From Thermus sp. CCB_US3_UF1 (GTDB taxonomy: Bacteria; Deinococcota; Deinococci; Deinococcales; Thermaceae): DNA of 64,000 bases. The stretch lies in NCBI RefSeq assembly GCF_000236585.1, contig NC_017278.1, positions 1,178,001 to 1,242,000 on the forward strand. Direction: 5' to 3'. The position numbers and the translations under genes were made by a program. The notes under the pieces are model-generated. The model ran no database searches and had not been told where the DNA came from. It saw only the letters and a program-made list of their open reading frames with translations. Positions 44,793-52,577 of the stretch are shown piece after piece; the stretch's first letter is position 1, and the number at the start of each line of letters is the position of its first letter.

Positions 44793-45547
44793 GCCTTGGC
44801 CTCCCGGTCCCAACGGGCCACGGACTGCATCTCCGCCAGGAGGGACCAGAGGTACTCCGTGTGCTCCTGGCGGCCCTTGGGCACATACCCTCCCTCGGGG
44901 GGCTTGAGCCCGGCCCTTTGCAGGTGGGCGCCCACCGTCTCCAGGTAGACCCCTTCCAGGCCCTTTAGGTCCGGCACCACCCCCGCCTCCACCAGGGCCT
45001 CCTCCTCGGGGAGGGGCTGGAAGAGCTGGCGGGCGTAGGGGAAGAGGAGGTCCAAGGCCTCCTGGGCCCGGCGGTGGCTTTCCTCGGTGCCCAGGCCCAG
45101 CCGTTCCACCCACAGGCCGCTATGGCGCAGGTGGAAGCGTTCCTCCTTAAGGATCCGGCCCGCCACCTCGGCCAGGGGCCCGTAGGCGCTCCTTTGGGCC
45201 TCCTTAAGCCACAGGTTCTCGTAAGCGTCAAAGAGGTACTGCCGCACCAGGCTAAAGGCCCAGTCCCCCTTGGGAAGCTCTACCAGGACGGCATTGCGGT
45301 ACTCCAGGGGGTCGCGGAGGAAAACCAGCTGGTCGGGGTCGGAGCCGTCCAGTTCCTGGCGGAGCTCCAGCCAGAGCTTGGCGTGGCCCAGCTCGTCCTG
45401 GGCCAGGTTGGCGATGGCGATGTCCTCCTCCAGGATGGGGGCGTGGGCCACCCACTCGGAAAGCCGCTGGGCCAGGACCACCTCGTCGTCGGCCAGGGCG
45501 GTCAGCTTGGCCACCAGGGCCTCCTTCAGGTACGCGTCAAGCGTCAT
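44786..45547 (-). CDS. paaC: Phenylacetyl-CoA epoxidase structural subunit
   Basis: PaaC is the inactive ferritin-like partner of PaaA and helps substrate binding. The 253-residue protein is all-helical with NLAQDELGHAKLWLELRQEL and ILKEERFHLRHSGLWVERL, traces of the di-iron scaffold. ATG 45547 follows GGAGGT and overlaps the paaB stop by 11 bases; an in-frame start further upstream would lie inside paaB. Confidence 0.93.
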   Translation of the reverse strand: MTLDAYLKEALVAKLTALADDEVVLAQRLSEWVAHAPILEEDIAIANLAQDELGHAKLWLELRQELDGSDPDQLVFLRDPLEYRNAVLVELPKGDWAFSLVRQYLFDAYENLWLKEAQRSAYGPLAEVAGRILKEERFHLRHSGLWVERLGLGTEESHRRAQEALDLLFPYARQLFQPLPEEEALVEAGVVPDLKGLEGVYLETVGAHLQRAGLKPPEGGYVPKGRQEHTEYLWSLLAEMQSVARWDREAKAW

Positions 45548-46064
45548 CCCCCACCTCCTTGGCCGTGATGAGGCCGTAGTAGCTCTGCAGGCGGTAGGTT
45601 TTCTCCTTGGCCGGGGCGAACCAGCTCTCCACCACCTCGGCCGTGGGTTCCGTGCCCACCACCTCCCGTTCGGGCACGGCCCAGAAGGCCACCCCCTGGG
45701 CCTGGAGGAGGGCCTGGGCCACGGCCTCCTCAGGGCTTGAAGCGGCAAACCGCCCCACCAGGTCCCCGTAGACCATGCTCCGGCGGTGGCCCCGCTTGGC
45801 GAAGACCCAGTAGGCCTCCTCAGGCCCTGGGCCCTTGGGCCTTAGGGCCTCGGGATCCTTAAGCCCCTCCTGGGTGATGTGGAAGAAGGCCTCCGCCGGG
45901 GCCACGAAGAGGGCGTAGCAAGAGGGCCTCCGGACAAAGACGTGCCGGGCGATGAGGAGGGCGTGCTCGGGATCCGCGGCGTGGACCGAGCCCACCATCT
46001 GCGGCAGGGCCTTGGGGGTGTCCTGCTTGATCACCTCGTAGCGCGGCCACTCGGTGCCCCACAT
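45537..46064 (-). CDS. paaB: Phenylacetyl-CoA epoxidase subunit B, doubled form
   Basis: PaaB bridges PaaAC dimers. E. coli PaaB has about 95 residues; this one has 175 and contains two PaaB-like halves. The first runs about residues 8-60 (RYEVIKQ, MVGSVHAADPEHALLIAR, YALFVAP) and the second about residues 83-135 (YWVFAKRG, LVGRFAASSPEEAVAQAL, AFWAVPER). The C-terminal tail SWFAPAKEKTYRLQSYYGL is separate. It lies between paaA (9-base gap) and paaC (overlap). Confidence 0.88.
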   Translation of the reverse strand: MWGTEWPRYEVIKQDTPKALPQMVGSVHAADPEHALLIARHVFVRRPSCYALFVAPAEAFFHITQEGLKDPEALRPKGPGPEEAYWVFAKRGHRRSMVYGDLVGRFAASSPEEAVAQALLQAQGVAFWAVPEREVVGTEPTAEVVESWFAPAKEKTYRLQSYYGLITAKEVGDDA

Positions 46065-46073
46065 GCCGCCCCC

Positions 46074-47045
46074 CTAGTCCGCCGCTTGGGCCAAGCGGCG
46101 CTTGGCGTAGGCCTCGAGGGCCTCCCGTACCCACCGCCCCTCCTCGTGGGCCTTCCTTCGGGCCAGGAGGCGGTGGCGGTTCATGGGGCCCTCCCCACCG
46201 ATCACCTTCCAGAACTCGTCCCAGGGGATGGGGCCGTGGACCCAGTTCCCGGTCTTCTCGTCGTAATGAAGCCCGGGGTCCGGGGGGACGAGGCCCGCCT
46301 CCAGAAGCTCGGGGACGTGCTCGTTCAGGAACTCCTGGCGGATCTGGTCGTTGGTCTTGGTCTTGATGCCCCAGCGCAGGAGAAGGGGGGTGTGGGGGGA
46401 GTCGGTATCGTGGGGGCCCGCCATCATCAGGGTGGGCCACCACCAGCGGTTCAGGGCATCCTGGACCATCTGGCGCTGCTTCCTGGAGCCCTTGGCGTAA
46501 AGGAGAACCGCCTCCTTCCCCTGCTTGTGGTGGAAGGTCTCCTCGGCGCAGATGCGCACCATGGCCCGGGAATAGGGCCCGTAGGAGCACTGGGCCAGCA
46601 TGGTCTGGTTCTTGATGGCCATCCCGTCCACCAGCCAGCCGATGATGCCGATGTCGGCCCAGGTGAGGGTGGGGTAGTTGAAGATGTTGGAGTACTTGGC
46701 CCTGCCGGAAAGGAGGGCCTCCACCATCTCCTCCCGGGTGATGCCCAGGGTTTCCGCGGCGTGGTAGAGGTACTGGCCGTGCCCGGCCTCGTCCTGCACC
46801 TTGGCCAGGAGGATGAGCTTCCGCCTCAAGGAAGGGGCCCGGGTGATCCAGGCCCCCTCGGGGAGCATCCCCACCCACTCGCTGTGGGCATGCTGGGAGA
46901 TCATGCGGATGAGCTGGCGCCGGTACTCGGCGGGCATCCAGTCCCCGGGCTCAATCTTCTCCCCCCGGGCGATCCGGGCCTCAAACTCCGCGAGCCTCTC
47001 CCCGTAGTCGGGGTCTTCCGGGTAGCCTATCCTAAGCCGCACCAT
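46074..47045 (-). CDS. paaA: Phenylacetyl-CoA epoxidase catalytic di-iron subunit
   Basis: PaaA makes the 1,2-epoxide of phenylacetyl-CoA using O2 and a di-iron centre. The 323-residue protein has iron-ligand regions [25 protein letters not shown] and [14 protein letters not shown], all as in the family. AAGGAGG precedes the ATG, which overlaps the paaR 3' end by 14 bases. The reductase PaaE, needed to pass electrons from NADPH in E. coli, is not in this cluster, so another electron donor must serve. Confidence 0.95.
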   Translation of the reverse strand: MVRLRIGYPEDPDYGERLAEFEARIARGEKIEPGDWMPAEYRRQLIRMISQHAHSEWVGMLPEGAWITRAPSLRRKLILLAKVQDEAGHGQYLYHAAETLGITREEMVEALLSGRAKYSNIFNYPTLTWADIGIIGWLVDGMAIKNQTMLAQCSYGPYSRAMVRICAEETFHHKQGKEAVLLYAKGSRKQRQMVQDALNRWWWPTLMMAGPHDTDSPHTPLLLRWGIKTKTNDQIRQEFLNEHVPELLEAGLVPPDPGLHYDEKTGNWVHGPIPWDEFWKVIGGEGPMNRHRLLARRKAHEEGRWVREALEAYAKRRLAQAAD

Positions 47046-47610
47046 CCTCGCCCTCCTTCACGCCCAGGGCCCGCAAGGCCATCCGGGCGTAGATTTCCCC
47101 AAGCTCTTCGGGGGATAGGGGCCCTTCCGGGCGGTACCACTGGTAGGTCCAGTTCAGGGCGGAGAGGAGGAAAAGGGTCGCCAGGCGCACGCTTTCCACC
47201 CGGAAAACCCCCTTCTCTACCCCCTCTTGGATCACCCCCTGCACCCCTTCCTCGTAGCGGCGGCGCAGGGCCTTGGCCTCCTCCAGGAGGGGAGGGGAGA
47301 GGTGTTTCCACTCGTGGAAGAACACCGTGGCCCGGGGGAGCTCCTCGGCGATGACCCGAAGATGCCCCCGCACCAAGGCCCGCACCTTGGCCACGGGGTC
47401 CCCTTCCAGACCCTCCAGCACCGCCAAAAACCGCGCCGCTGCCTGGCGGACCACCTCCAAAAGGAGTTCCTCCTTGGAGGCGATGTGGGCGTAGAGGCTT
47501 CCCCCTTGGAGGTTGAGCTCCTTGGCCAGGTCCCGCATGCTGGTGGCGTGGTAGCCCCTCTGGCTGAAGAGCTTGCCCGCCACGTGGAGGATCTGGTCTC
47601 GGCGCTCCAT
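47032..47610 (-). CDS. paaR: TetR-family repressor of phenylacetate genes (PaaR)
   Basis: The 192-residue protein has the TetR N-terminal helix-turn-helix ([20 protein letters not shown] then [20 protein letters not shown]) and a helical ligand domain. PaaR of T. thermophilus represses paa genes and is released by phenylacetyl-CoA. Here it heads the operon with paaA-B-C-D-Z, and a site matching its known operator covers its own transcription start 3 bases upstream of the ATG. Identity follows from position, family and operator together. Confidence 0.9.
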   Translation of the reverse strand: MERRDQILHVAGKLFSQRGYHATSMRDLAKELNLQGGSLYAHIASKEELLLEVVRQAAARFLAVLEGLEGDPVAKVRALVRGHLRVIAEELPRATVFFHEWKHLSPPLLEEAKALRRRYEEGVQGVIQEGVEKGVFRVESVRLATLFLLSALNWTYQWYRPEGPLSPEELGEIYARMALRALGVKEGEDGAA

Positions 47611-47612
47611 GG

Positions 47613-47626
47613 CTAACGGTCGTTTG
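47613..47626. promoter_or_regulatory. PaaR operator upstream of paaR
   Basis: CTAACGGTCGTTTG fits the published T. thermophilus PaaR consensus CNAACGNNCGTTNG at every fixed position. It covers the expected transcription start (about 47622) and ends 3 bases before the paaR start codon, so bound PaaR would block initiation. Confidence 0.85.
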
Positions 47627-47628
47627 TT

Positions 47629-47657
47629 AGGTTAGCACGCCAAGGGGGAAGGGACAA
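47629..47657 (-). promoter_or_regulatory. Promoter of the paaR-paaABCDZ operon
   Basis: Minus strand: TTGTCC (47652-47657), 17-base spacer, TAACCT (47629-47634). The -35 is part of a palindrome, GGACA-AG-TGTCC (47652-47663), similar to one in the livK promoter. The leader is only about 12 bases. Confidence 0.7.
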
Positions 47658-47674
47658 GTGTCCTCCCTCACCAT

Positions 47675-48601
47675 TCAGAGCTCGGGCAACCGGGAGGCCG
47701 CCTCCTTCAAGCGCTCCCTCGAGGCGTGGAGGTAGATCTGGGTGGTGGCGATGGACTCGTGGCCCAGAAGGTCCTTGACCGCGTCCAGCTCCACGCCCAC
47801 CTCCACCAAGAGGGTGGCGTAGGCGTGGCGGAGCTTGTGGGGGGTAAAGCGCCGGGGGTCCAGGCCGGCCCGGAGGGCGGCCATGCGGAACTTGGCCTCC
47901 ACGTAGCGGGCGGAAGGCACGTGTCCCTTGCGCTTGCCCTGGGCAAAAGTGAAAATGGGCACATTACCCTGGGGAAGGCCCAGCTCCCCCAAGGCCTCCT
48001 GGGCCGTTTTGGAAAGGGGTACCAGGCGCTCCTTGTTGCCCTTGCCCACCACCCGCACCGCCGCGGGCCGCCCCCCCTCCAGGAGCACGTTCCGCCCCTT
48101 GAGGGAAAGGGCCTCAGAGATGCGCAAGCCCGTGCCGTAGAGGAAGCGGGCCAAGGCCGTGAGGAGCCTGGCCTCTTTTTCCTCGACGAAAGCCTGGAGG
48201 AAGCGCTTGAGCTCCTCGGGGTTGGGGTGCAGGGGAAGCCGCCGCCCTGCCTTGGGGCGGCCGATGCCCTCCGTGGGGTCCTCCACGGCCTCCCCCCGCA
48301 CCTGGGCCAGGTAGCGGTAATAACTCCTCAGGGCGGCCAGGAAGCCCTGGACCCGCCTCGGGGCCCAGCGCTCCTCCAGGAGAAGGGCCCGCACCGCCTC
48401 GGGCCCCGGGGGAAGGGCGTGGGCCTCGAGGAAGCCCAGCCAGAGGACCAGGTCCTGGAGGTAGCGCCGCACCCCCCGGGGGGAGTAGCCCCGTTCCAAG
48501 AGGAGGTACTCCGCGTAGGGGGCCAGGACCAGAAGGGCCTGGCTTGGCCTTCTAATGCCCAAGGTTTTCCAAAGAGCGTGGGCGGGAAGGCTGGGGTCCA
48601 T
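47675..48601 (-). CDS. Tyrosine site-specific recombinase (XerC/D/A-like)
   Basis: The 308-residue protein has a core-binding N-terminal domain and a catalytic domain with the full R-K-HxxR-H-Y set: Arg160 in GTGLRISEALSL, Lys in VVGKGNKERLVPL, HKLRHAYATLL, LLGHESIATTQIY and Tyr290 in QIYLHAS. Size and sequence fit a chromosomal Xer rather than a phage integrase, and no phage or integron genes are near. A TATAAT lies 6 bases before the ATG, and a 28-base dif-like palindrome lies right behind it. It may be the single Xer protein for chromosome dimer resolution. Confidence 0.9.
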   Translation of the reverse strand: MDPSLPAHALWKTLGIRRPSQALLVLAPYAEYLLLERGYSPRGVRRYLQDLVLWLGFLEAHALPPGPEAVRALLLEERWAPRRVQGFLAALRSYYRYLAQVRGEAVEDPTEGIGRPKAGRRLPLHPNPEELKRFLQAFVEEKEARLLTALARFLYGTGLRISEALSLKGRNVLLEGGRPAAVRVVGKGNKERLVPLSKTAQEALGELGLPQGNVPIFTFAQGKRKGHVPSARYVEAKFRMAALRAGLDPRRFTPHKLRHAYATLLVEVGVELDAVKDLLGHESIATTQIYLHASRERLKEAASRLPEL

Positions 48602-48607
48602 GGGGGC

Positions 48608-48613
48608 ATTATA
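48608..48613 (-). promoter_or_regulatory. -10 element of the recombinase gene
   Basis: A perfect TATAAT on the minus strand ends 6 bases before the ATG at 48601, so the mRNA is probably leaderless. It touches the dif-like palindrome, so recombinase bound there would repress its own promoter. Confidence 0.6.
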
Positions 48614-48639
48614 TGCGCGAAATGTACCTTTCGCGCAAA
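48612..48639. other. Candidate dif-like Xer recombination site
   Basis: TGCGCGAAA (48614-48622), centre TGTACC (48623-48628) and TTTCGCGCA (48629-48637) form a perfect 9-base inverted repeat with a 6-base centre. With two more bases on each side the length is 28, the classic 11-6-11 layout of dif sites. The TGCGC of the left arm and the TGTA of the centre also occur in E. coli dif. It lies directly beside a xer gene, as in XerS/difSL and XerH/difH systems. An autoregulatory operator is the other reading. Confidence 0.5.
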
Positions 48640-48655
48640 TTGGCTTAGCGGTTCC

Positions 48656-51253
48656 CTAGCCCGCCGCCACGCCTTCCTTTAGGCCTGCCTGGGCCGCGGC
48701 CAGCCGGGCGGTGAGGACCCGGTAGGGGCTCGCCGAGGTGTAGTCCAGGAGGGGGGCCACCAAGGCCACGCTCCGGGCCTCCCCCCCGTGCTCCCCGCAG
48801 AGGCCCACCTTGAGCCGGGGGTTGGCCCGCCGCCCCTCCTCCACCGCCAGCCTGAGGAGGCGGCCCACCCCCTTCTCGTCCAGGCGCTCCGTGGGGTCAA
48901 AGGGGAAAAGCCCTTCCTCCACGTACCGGGGCAGGAACTTCCCCGCATCGTCCCGGGAAAGGCCGAAGGCCATCTGGGTGAGGTCGTTGGTGCCGAAGCT
49001 GAAGAAGTCCACCAGGGGGGCGATCTCCCCCGCCAGGAGGGCGGCCCGGGGGGTCTCGATCATGGTGCCGAAAGGGATGGGCCCGTAGACCCGGAAGAGC
49101 TCCTCGGCCAGGGCCCGGGCCCGCTCCACCTCTTTGGGGTCGGCCACCAGGGGGACCATGACCTCGGGGCGGGGGTCCAGGCCCTCCTGGCGGAGCTCCT
49201 GGGCGGCCTCGAGGAGGGCCCTAAGCTGCATGCGGAGGATGCTGGGCCTAAGGAGGAGGAGCCTAACCCCACGGAAGCCCAGCATGGGGTTTTGCTCCCT
49301 TAGGGCCTGGGCCCGCTCCAGAAGGGCCTGGGCCTCCTCGTCCCCGGCCTCGGCCTTGGCCTTGAGCTCCTCCCAGGGGGGGAGGAACTCGTGCAGGGGC
49401 GGGTCCAGGAGGCGGACGGTGACGGGGAGGCCGTCCATGGCCCGGAGGATGGCCTTGAAGTCCTCCTTCTGGAAAGCGAAGAGGGCCGACAGGGCCGCCT
49501 CTTCCTCCTCCTCCGTGGCGGCCAGGATGAGCCTTCGCACCCAGGGCAGGCGCTCCTCGGCGAAAAACATGTGCTCCGTGCGGCAGAGCCCGATCCCCTC
49601 GGCCCCGAAGGCCCGGGCCCGGCTGGCGTCCAGTGGGGTGTCGGCGTTGGCCCTCACCCCCAGGCGGCGGTGGGGCTCGGCCCAGGCGAGGAGCTTGGCC
49701 AGCAGGGCCTCCCCCTGGGCCTCCACCAGGGGGACCGCCCCCAGGTAGACCGCCCCCGTGCCCCCGTCCAGGGTGAGGAGGTCCCCCTCCCGGATCTCCA
49801 CCCCCTCCGCCACGGCCCGCCCCTCCTCGGGGTAGACCCTAAGGGCCTCGGCCCCCACCACCGCCGGCACCCCCAGGCCCCGGGCCACCACGGCGGCGTG
49901 GGAGGTGAGGCCCCCCCGGGCGGTGAGGATCCCCTTGGCTAGGTACATGCCCGTGATGTCCTCGGGGGTGGTCTCCGGCCGCACCAGGACCGCGGGGAGG
50001 CCTTGGGCGGCGTAGCGTTCCGCGGCCTCGTTGCTGAAGACCGCATGGCCAAAGGCGGCCCCGGGGCTTGCGGGAAGCCCCTGGAGGAAGGGCTTGGGAG
50101 CCCTTTCCCGGTCCACGGCGGGCCGGAGGAGGCCAGGGAGGGCGTTGGCCTCCACCCGGAGGACCGCCTCCTCCCGGGTGATGAGCCCCTCCTCGGCCAT
50201 CTCCACGGCGATGCGCACCGCCGCCTGGGCCGTGCGCTTGCCCGAGCGGGTCTGGAGGAGGTAAAGCCGCCCCCGCTCCACGGTGAACTCAAAGTCCTGC
50301 ATGTCGCGGAAGTGGCGTTCCAGGAGCTGGGCGATGGCCTCAATCTCCCGATAAAGCCCAGGGGCGTAGTCCAGAAGGCGCTCCAGGGGTTCGGGGGTGC
50401 GCACCCCGGCCACCACGTCCTCCCCTTGGGCGTTCCGCAGGTACTCCCCGTAAAGGCCCCTTTCCCCGGTGGCGGGGTTGCGGGTGAAGCCCACCCCGGT
50501 GCCCGAGTCCTCCCCCAGGTTGCCGAAGACCATGGCCTGGACCACCACCGCGGTCCCCAGGTCCTCGGGGATGCCGTAGATGCGGCGGTAGGTCCTGGCC
50601 CGGGGGTTCTGCCAGCTTCGGAAGACGGCCTCCACCGCCCCCCGGAGCTGGGCCCAAGGGTCTAAGGGGAAGGGGGTGCCGCGGGCCTCCAGGTGGCGCA
50701 GGTACCCAAGGGCCAGCTCCTCCAGGTCCTCGGCGGAAAGCTCGGCGTCCGTGCGCACCCCCCGCCGGGCCTTGAGGGCGGATAGCCTTTCCTCAAAGAC
50801 CTCGGCCCGCTCCCCCAGGACCACCTCCCCGTACATGGCCAGAAGGCGGCGGAAGGCGTCCCAGGCGAAGCGGGGGTTGCCCGTGGCCCGGGCCAGGGCC
50901 CCTACCCCTTCCAGGGAAAGCCCCAGGTTCAGGATGGTGTCCATCATCCCCGGCATGGAGACCGGGGCCCCGCTCCTCACGGAAACCAGGAGGGGAGGGG
51001 CACCCCCCTCCCCCTGGCCAAACCGCTTCCCCGTTAGGCCCTCGAGGGCCGCCACCTTGGCCTCCACCTCCTCCCAAAGCCCCGGGACCTTCCCCTCCTG
51101 GAGGAAGCGGCGGCAGGCCGCGGTGCTCAGGATAAAGGCCGGGGGCACGGGGAGGCCGGCCCGGTGCATGGCCACCAGGCCGAACCCCTTTCCGCCCAGG
51201 ACCTCGCGGGAAAGCCCTTGGGCTTCCGTTAGCAGATAGGCAAACCGCTCCAC
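48656..51253 (-). CDS. ppdK: Pyruvate, phosphate dikinase
   Basis: PPDK interconverts pyruvate, ATP and phosphate with phosphoenolpyruvate, AMP and pyrophosphate. The 865-residue protein has the nucleotide-binding domain with GGKGFGLVAM and SVRSGAPVSMPGMMDTILNL, the phospho-carrier His452 in ARGGLTSHAAVVARG, and the C-terminal PEP/pyruvate barrel with GLCRTEHMF and FSFGTNDLTQMAFGLSRDD. Length agrees with bacterial PPDKs (about 870-890). It starts at GTG 51253 close after GGAGG. In this setting it could help feed carbon from aromatic acids into gluconeogenesis; that link is inference. Confidence 0.95.
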   Translation of the reverse strand: MERFAYLLTEAQGLSREVLGGKGFGLVAMHRAGLPVPPAFILSTAACRRFLQEGKVPGLWEEVEAKVAALEGLTGKRFGQGEGGAPPLLVSVRSGAPVSMPGMMDTILNLGLSLEGVGALARATGNPRFAWDAFRRLLAMYGEVVLGERAEVFEERLSALKARRGVRTDAELSAEDLEELALGYLRHLEARGTPFPLDPWAQLRGAVEAVFRSWQNPRARTYRRIYGIPEDLGTAVVVQAMVFGNLGEDSGTGVGFTRNPATGERGLYGEYLRNAQGEDVVAGVRTPEPLERLLDYAPGLYREIEAIAQLLERHFRDMQDFEFTVERGRLYLLQTRSGKRTAQAAVRIAVEMAEEGLITREEAVLRVEANALPGLLRPAVDRERAPKPFLQGLPASPGAAFGHAVFSNEAAERYAAQGLPAVLVRPETTPEDITGMYLAKGILTARGGLTSHAAVVARGLGVPAVVGAEALRVYPEEGRAVAEGVEIREGDLLTLDGGTGAVYLGAVPLVEAQGEALLAKLLAWAEPHRRLGVRANADTPLDASRARAFGAEGIGLCRTEHMFFAEERLPWVRRLILAATEEEEEAALSALFAFQKEDFKAILRAMDGLPVTVRLLDPPLHEFLPPWEELKAKAEAGDEEAQALLERAQALREQNPMLGFRGVRLLLLRPSILRMQLRALLEAAQELRQEGLDPRPEVMVPLVADPKEVERARALAEELFRVYGPIPFGTMIETPRAALLAGEIAPLVDFFSFGTNDLTQMAFGLSRDDAGKFLPRYVEEGLFPFDPTERLDEKGVGRLLRLAVEEGRRANPRLKVGLCGEHGGEARSVALVAPLLDYTSASPYRVLTARLAAAQAGLKEGVAAG

Positions 51254-51289
51254 GCCTCCAGTCTCCCCCGGGGCATGGAAGCGTGGAAA

Positions 51290-51314
51290 GGTGTAGGCGC
51301 GCGACCCCTACACC
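51290..51314 (-). terminator. Weak hairpin between the short-chain dehydrogenase and ppdK
   Basis: GGTGTAGG (51290-51297) and CCTACACC (51307-51314) are perfect 8-base arms with a 9-base loop. On the minus strand the hairpin follows the dehydrogenase stop and is trailed by TTTCC, so it may be an attenuating terminator. The T run is poor, so a 5' leader structure of ppdK is possible. Confidence 0.4.
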
Positions 51315-51318
51315 GCCC

Positions 51319-52116
51319 TTAGGAGAGGAGGTGGCGCATGCGGCTTTGGATGAGCCGGGTGGCGCGAAGGGGGCTTAGGCGGTAGAGGAGGTCCATGGTG
51401 CGGGCGTCCTGCCCCAGGAGGACCCGGAAGGCGTCCCGCTCCACGGCATCCAGGAGGATCTGGGCGGCCCTTTCCGGCTCCAGGATGGGCACCTTCACCT
51501 GCCCCCCGGCCCCCGGGGCCGCCACCCCGGAGTGCTCGGCGATCCCGGTGCGCATGGCCCCGGGCAGGGCCAGGGTCACCCGCACCGGCGTACCCTGGAG
51601 CTCGGCCCAAAGCCCCTCGGTGAGAAGCTTCACCGCCGCCTTGGAGGCCCCGTACACCGTCTGCCCCGGGACGGGCAGAAACCCCCCCATGCTGGAGACG
51701 TTGACCAGGTGGGCCTCGGGCCGGGCCAAAAGCCGGGGCAGGAAGGCCCGGGTCATGTAGAGGGTGCCCCAGAAGTTCACCCGCATCACCCGCTCCAGGG
51801 TGGCCTCCTCCAGCTCCCAAAGCCGCTTGAAGGGCTGGATGATGCCGGCGTTGTTGATGAGCCCGTCCACCTGGCCGTGCGCCGCCTCCACCTCCTGGGG
51901 CAGGGCCTCCACCCCCTCGCGGTGGGTGATGTCCAGGACGTGGAGGCTCAAGCCCTGGGCCAGGCGGCCCGCCCGCTCCTGGGTGGCCCTCAGGCCCTCC
52001 TCCCTCAGGTCCACCGCCGCCACCCTCGCCCCCCGCCTAAGGAGCTCCAGGGCCAGGGCCTGGCCCAGCCCGCTTCCCGCCCCCGTGACCACCACCACCT
52101 TGCCGGCCAGCTTCAT
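51319..52116 (-). CDS. Short-chain dehydrogenase/reductase (SDR)
   Basis: The 265-residue NAD(P)-dependent oxidoreductase has the classical SDR motifs: TGAGSGLGQA (residues about 11-20) for the cofactor, NNAGI near residue 88, the active Ser in VNVSSMGG, and YGASK with the catalytic Tyr and Lys. VAAVDLREE, with an Asp after the second strand, favours NAD. It is the last gene of the livK-paaK operon, separated by 33 bases from the FlK-like thioesterase. The substrate is unknown; a hydroxyacyl-CoA step is conceivable. Confidence 0.88.
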   Translation of the reverse strand: MKLAGKVVVVTGAGSGLGQALALELLRRGARVAAVDLREEGLRATQERAGRLAQGLSLHVLDITHREGVEALPQEVEAAHGQVDGLINNAGIIQPFKRLWELEEATLERVMRVNFWGTLYMTRAFLPRLLARPEAHLVNVSSMGGFLPVPGQTVYGASKAAVKLLTEGLWAELQGTPVRVTLALPGAMRTGIAEHSGVAAPGAGGQVKVPILEPERAAQILLDAVERDAFRVLLGQDARTMDLLYRLSPLRATRLIQSRMRHLLS

Positions 52117-52149
52117 AAGGGCCTCCTTCCCCCTAAGGATAGGGCTTCC

Positions 52150-52575
52150 TCAGGCGGGACCCGCCCCTTCCCGCCAGCGGGCCCTGAGCCGGGCGAAGAG
52201 GACCTCCACCTTGGCCTTGGGCAGGATCACCTGCTCGGTGCGCCCCCGGCCGATGAGGTCGCCCAGCTCGTTGAAGGCTTCCATGGTGGCGTGGACCCGG
52301 TTTCCCTCGGTGCGCTCGTGCCGGGCTACGATGCGCACCCGCATGCCCGGCAGGGCCGAGGCCAGGTGGCGCACCTCCACGTAGCTCCCGATCCCCTCCT
52401 CCCCCTCCTCCAGAAAGGGCAGGATGATCTTCCGCCCGGCCAGCTCCATGTGCTTGGCCATCCAGTAGGTGGCGTAGACGGGGTGGACGGGCCCCAGCTC
52501 CTCAAAGTCCACGGTCATGGCCTCGGTGACCACCAGCTCAAAGGTGGCCTCGTAGCCCGGAGGGATGGGGCGCAT
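52150..52575 (-). CDS. Hotdog-fold thioesterase, FlK-like
   Basis: The 141-residue protein fits the FlK (fluoroacetyl-CoA thioesterase-like) hotdog family: [20 protein letters not shown] near the start with the Thr/Glu region, and [19 protein letters not shown] in the central strand. It probably hydrolyses a CoA thioester that stalls during aromatic-acid breakdown. It starts 2 bases before the end boundary of paaK on the same strand. Distinct from the PaaI-type hotdog two genes upstream, so the operon has two thioesterases. Confidence 0.78.
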   Translation of the reverse strand: MRPIPPGYEATFELVVTEAMTVDFEELGPVHPVYATYWMAKHMELAGRKIILPFLEEGEEGIGSYVEVRHLASALPGMRVRIVARHERTEGNRVHATMEAFNELGDLIGRGRTEQVILPKAKVEVLFARLRARWREGAGPA

Positions 52576-52577
52576 GG

